DNA from: Thalassolituus alkanivorans
GTDB lineage: Bacteria; Pseudomonadota; Gammaproteobacteria; Pseudomonadales; Oceanobacteraceae
Direction: 5' to 3'
Length of the DNA stretch: 64,000 bases
NCBI RefSeq assembly: GCF_020447205.1
Contig: NZ_JAJAEL010000011.1
Location: 167,132 to 231,131 of the forward strand
The translations under genes were made by a program, and so were the position numbers. Positions within the stretch are counted from its first letter, which is position 1. The number at the start of each line of letters is the position of its first letter. Below, one piece after another: positions 61,918 through 64,000 of this stretch. A model generated the notes under the pieces. The model was not told where the DNA came from. It saw nothing but the letters and a program-made list of their open reading frames with translations, and did not search any database.

Positions 61918-61995
61918 AATTAACGCCCGCCATCACCGGTGGCAAAACCGGAGCAGCGCGGAGATTTTGGCATCCGGTGCATGGGCTGGTTATGC
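61918..61995 (-). repeat. attC-like recombination site F
   Basis: On the minus strand GCATAACCAGCCC at the left and GGCGGGCGTTAATT at the right, 78 bases. The TAA stop of the HEPN-like gene is part of GCATAAC. Confidence 0.82.
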
Positions 61996-62643
61996 ATTTG
62001 GCACATCAAGCCTCAGCATCATTCCGCCTGGGCCCTCTTCCCGGTCAAGCCCAGGTAGCTTTTTCAATTCGCCGATTATTGCCAGGGCCTCATCATAAAG
62101 GAGTCCGATGTTAACGTTCCATTTCAGGTTATAGAACATTCTCTCCGACGAAATGTAGACGCGCACTGGATATACTGGTGGATCAGTCACTTCCCAGTGG
62201 GAAAGGATCATATTGTATGCAGCCATTGGGCTGGGAGGAATTTTGGCTTTAGAAAGCTTCACGTTGGCTTCATCTAGATATTCGTCAAAGTGTTCAAGAG
62301 TGTTGCGTACTTTGTGATTCAGTATTTCTTCCAGCTCTATATCGCCGATTAAGTCCTTTAACCTTTTCGCCCTTTCTTTCCTAAGACGGCTTTGCCCGCC
62401 CGACTCACCGTTCAACTTCGCAGATGGAGTTACAATCATCTTCTTGATGTTCGCCGCATCCGCAAGGATAGAGGCAATCACCGAGTGTAATTCAGGGCTA
62501 ACCTGTAACAGGTAACCGCTTTCTGGGATCCTTGCTTCCTCAAAAAGATGCTCTGCTTTACGTATCAATGAGCTCGAAAGCCACCAAAGTTCATGGACGT
62601 ACAGTGCTGAAAGCTTTCCATTATCGAAGGTTACGTCCGTCAT
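61990..62643 (-). CDS. HEPN-like protein, cassette gene
   Basis: A 217-residue, mostly helical protein. It contains HKVRNTLEHFDEYLDE, an R-N-x3-H segment of the kind (R-x4-6-H) that forms the active site of HEPN ribonucleases. The context of long helices before it (SSSLIRKAEHLFEEARIPES) fits a HEPN bundle. HEPN toxins are often paired with nucleotidyltransferase-type antitoxins; none is visible here. AAGGA stands before the ATG. First recognisable cassette in reading order. The family call is from a motif only. Confidence 0.6.
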   Translation of the reverse strand: MTDVTFDNGKLSALYVHELWWLSSSLIRKAEHLFEEARIPESGYLLQVSPELHSVIASILADAANIKKMIVTPSAKLNGESGGQSRLRKERAKRLKDLIGDIELEEILNHKVRNTLEHFDEYLDEANVKLSKAKIPPSPMAAYNMILSHWEVTDPPVYPVRVYISSERMFYNLKWNVNIGLLYDEALAIIGELKKLPGLDREEGPGGMMLRLDVPNA

Positions 62644-62768
62644 TTGATTCCTTGGGCTCGATTGCTAATAAGTGCATAACAGTGTATTAGTGTGCGTGCG
62701 CATTTATCCTGAGCGACTCTTTCGAGAAAGCCTGCGTAATTCATTGACTCTTCTAAGAAATCTTTCAT
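62640..62768 (-). CDS. Possible 42-residue protein coupled to the HEPN-like gene
   Basis: A small frame starting MKDFLEESMNYAGFLERVAQ with GGAAGGG before its ATG. Its stop overlaps the start of the HEPN-like gene in an ATGA arrangement, which suggests translational coupling. It crosses the candidate site G, so either it is real and site G is chance, or it is an incidental frame. No similarity recognised. Confidence 0.33.
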   Translation of the reverse strand: MKDFLEESMNYAGFLERVAQDKCARTLIHCYALISNRAQGIK

Positions 62769-62811
62769 AACTTGAAAATCCCTTCCAGAAAAACGCGCAC
62801 GCCTGTTAATT
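62674..62811 (-). repeat. Possible first attC/attI-like site G
   Basis: On the minus strand AATTAACAGGCGTGCGCG at the left and GTTATGC at the right, 138 bases, with near-complementary inner arms GCGTGCGCGTTT/AAATGCGCACGC. The inner-arm to right-end spacing is too long for a typical attC, so this is a weak call. It could mark the start of the first cassette. Confidence 0.35.
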
Positions 62812-63493
62812 CCGGCTTTCTGTGCAGCTAACTTTACACCCGGCTTGTAAAGCCCTCCTGTAACCCTGAGGGAAAGCTATTGATTCATTTGACGTTTAAG
62901 TTACTACCCTCTGACAAAACGGGCAAGCGCGAATGCAAAGCGTGCCTGTTTTCAAAAGAATTCAAAAATATACTGTATATACATCAGTATCTCTTTACAT
63001 TCAAAGTTACGAGATCGCCCACAGGAAAGCCGCCACTCATTGCTGAGCAGCGGCTTTCTTTACAGGCCATTTGGTGGGCAGTGCCCACCCTGCAATGCTA
63101 ACGGGACAGCCACCCTCGGTGTGAAAAGCGGAATCGCGGAGAGGGTTTTCTGCGCCTCTGGGGCCGCCGCAGAAACCGCTGATATGTCTGGTCTGTCCGC
63201 AGGGATGCGGACAAGTGGCTCCGGCCATGGATGGCCGATGAGGCACGCGACCAGTAAATATCAAGGTTTCAAGGGTGACGGCCCAGAAAGCGCGAAGCTG
63301 GGGTCGGCCCGCCGGCAAGGGGATAAGTTCCCCTGGGAGGCAACAGGCCTGGATGTTAAAAACACTGTTTTTTGGTTATCGCCGGTGGGCAGTGCCCACC
63401 CTACCCGCTGATTAAAAAACCGTTAAGCCGTGAACGCTTTTCAGTAACCCGCCAGCGGCTCCAACCCCGCCACAGAACGGTTATGAACGCTTT
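62812..63493. other. Intergenic region with repeats, no gene supported
   Basis: This stretch carries two copies of the 17-base inverted repeat GGTGGGCAGTGCCCACC (about 63070-63086 and 63384-63400), repeat copy 3 and the first unit of the 53-base tandem duplication. Reading frames crossing it are composed of repeat sequence and are not credible genes. No integrase gene is present. Confidence 0.7.
63199..63335 (+). repeat. Dispersed intergenic repeat, copy 3 (plus orientation)
   Basis: GCAGGGATGC (63199-63208), GGCCATGGATGGCC (63223-63236) and, 52 bases later, AGCGCGAAGC begin a stretch identical over 47 bases to the complement of copy 1. Spacing between the elements is 51-55 bases in all three copies. 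Confidence 0.85.
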
Positions 63494-63536
63494 TCAGTAA
63501 CCCGCCAGCGGCTCCAACCCCGCCACAGAACGGTTA
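63431..63536. repeat. 53-base tandem duplication at the end of the GGCT gene
   Basis: A 53-base unit occurs twice in a row without a mismatch (63431-63483 and 63484-63536). It includes the last codons and stop of the gamma-glutamylcyclotransferase-like gene, so the protein ends in the inner copy and the outer copy is untranslated. Confidence 0.93.
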
Positions 63537-63931
63537 TAGCGATACACCCAGGCGCGTCTCGTCAGCGTCCGCTGACCATTCTCTGCCATAACCTGCACTT
63601 GGCAGCGCACGCGCTGATACTCATGCGGTTGCGGAAACGCCGGACTGCATTCTTCATAGGCATCCAGCAATGGCAACAGAGTCTGCGGCTGGCGTAAGGC
63701 GTACAGGTCGCCATTGATCCAGTCACCGCGCGGATCACAGATCAGCCCCGGATAATGAGCCACACGATACAGACGGCCGCGGATCTGTGCCGGCCCGCAC
63801 CAGCGCGCCTGTTGCTGCAATGCGCGGCGCAATTGCCGTAATGCCTGTTTATCGGCTGCGGCAGGCCACTTCGATTCATCCGCCAGCCAGTGCTGTTGCA
63901 GAGTACCGTAGACAAACAACCAGTCGTTCAT
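63494..63931 (-). CDS. Gamma-glutamylcyclotransferase-like protein
   Basis: A 145-residue protein of the GGCT/AIG2-like fold. The substrate-binding loop FVYGTLQ is at residues 6-12 and the likely catalytic Glu is in LLDAYEE (about residue 93). The family removes gamma-glutamyl groups as 5-oxoproline; the substrate is not known here. The stop lies within a perfect tandem duplication. It is the last complete gene of the window; nothing is recognised between it and base 64000. Confidence 0.87.
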   Translation of the reverse strand: MNDWLFVYGTLQQHWLADESKWPAAADKQALRQLRRALQQQARWCGPAQIRGRLYRVAHYPGLICDPRGDWINGDLYALRQPQTLLPLLDAYEECSPAFPQPHEYQRVRCQVQVMAENGQRTLTRRAWVYRYNRSVAGLEPLAGY

Positions 63932-64000
63932 GGCTGACTCTCAGAATTTTGCCTGCAGTGTAAAACGCCAAACTTAAAAAGAAAAATCGCAGAAAAAAAA

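Noticed and set aside
62826..62910. A further attC or attI site to the right of site G
   Set aside because: AGCTAAC occurs at 62826-62832 but no matching partner with inverted symmetry was found within normal distance.

Overview
The window looks like a chromosomal segment of a marine gammaproteobacterium of the Oceanospirillales type. This is inferred from the AlgU/MucABCD-like envelope-stress operon, a Vibrio-like TtpC/TonB2 energy-transducing operon, FadL, CcoG, TrmO and an integron-type cassette array. No rRNA, tRNA, insertion sequence, prophage or CRISPR array was found. A species cannot be named from the sequence alone.

Layout. 0-10.5 kb is mostly housekeeping: the sigma-E operon (rpoE, rseA, rseB, rseC and the start of a DegP/MucD protease), nadB, sdhE-ygfX, ygfZ, an HDOD protein, a 3-hydroxyisobutyryl-CoA hydrolase-like enzyme and a lipoprotein alpha/beta hydrolase. 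10.5-17.3 kb holds redox and regulatory genes: WrbA, a DsbA-like oxidoreductase, LysR, a short-chain dehydrogenase, a purple-acid-type phosphatase, a DUF4442 protein, and a MarR gene divergent from a thioredoxin-like/His-rich pair. 17.4-27.2 kb is a TonB import module: DUF3450, TtpC, ExbB, ExbD, TonB and a TPR protein, preceded by a beta-helix lipoprotein and a large TonB-dependent receptor. Pho-box-like sites in front of two of its transcription units suggest phosphate control. 27.4-30.4 kb holds a GAF/HD-GYP phosphodiesterase and a LysR regulator.

31.3-45.4 kb is the most unusual coding region. Six co-directional genes encode exported proteins. Five share a short signature directly after the signal peptide (resembling DUF6160/Fil-type proteins). 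The sixth is a 2,793-residue protein with about 13 C-type-lectin-like repeats, a LamG-like domain, Calx-beta-like domains and a C-terminal ricin-type lectin region. Several repeats keep the EPN or QPD motif together with a WND-like motif, the hallmark of calcium-dependent sugar-binding C-type lectins.

45.7-59.0 kb is mixed: DUF2333, a PAS sigma-54 activator, ccoG, fadL, trmO, a thiopurine methyltransferase-like gene, a glyoxalase, a PhnA-like gene, a metal-dependent hydrolase, an AraC regulator and a RsmB-like RNA methyltransferase. 59.1-62.7 kb is an array of small AT-richer genes separated by attC-like recombination sites, all pointing to the minus strand, with no integrase in the window (a CALIN-type array). 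One cassette carries a gene in the opposite orientation with its own near-consensus sigma-54 promoter. Dispersed palindromic repeats lie at 54.6-55.1 and 63.1-63.4 kb. A gamma-glutamylcyclotransferase-like gene ends the window.
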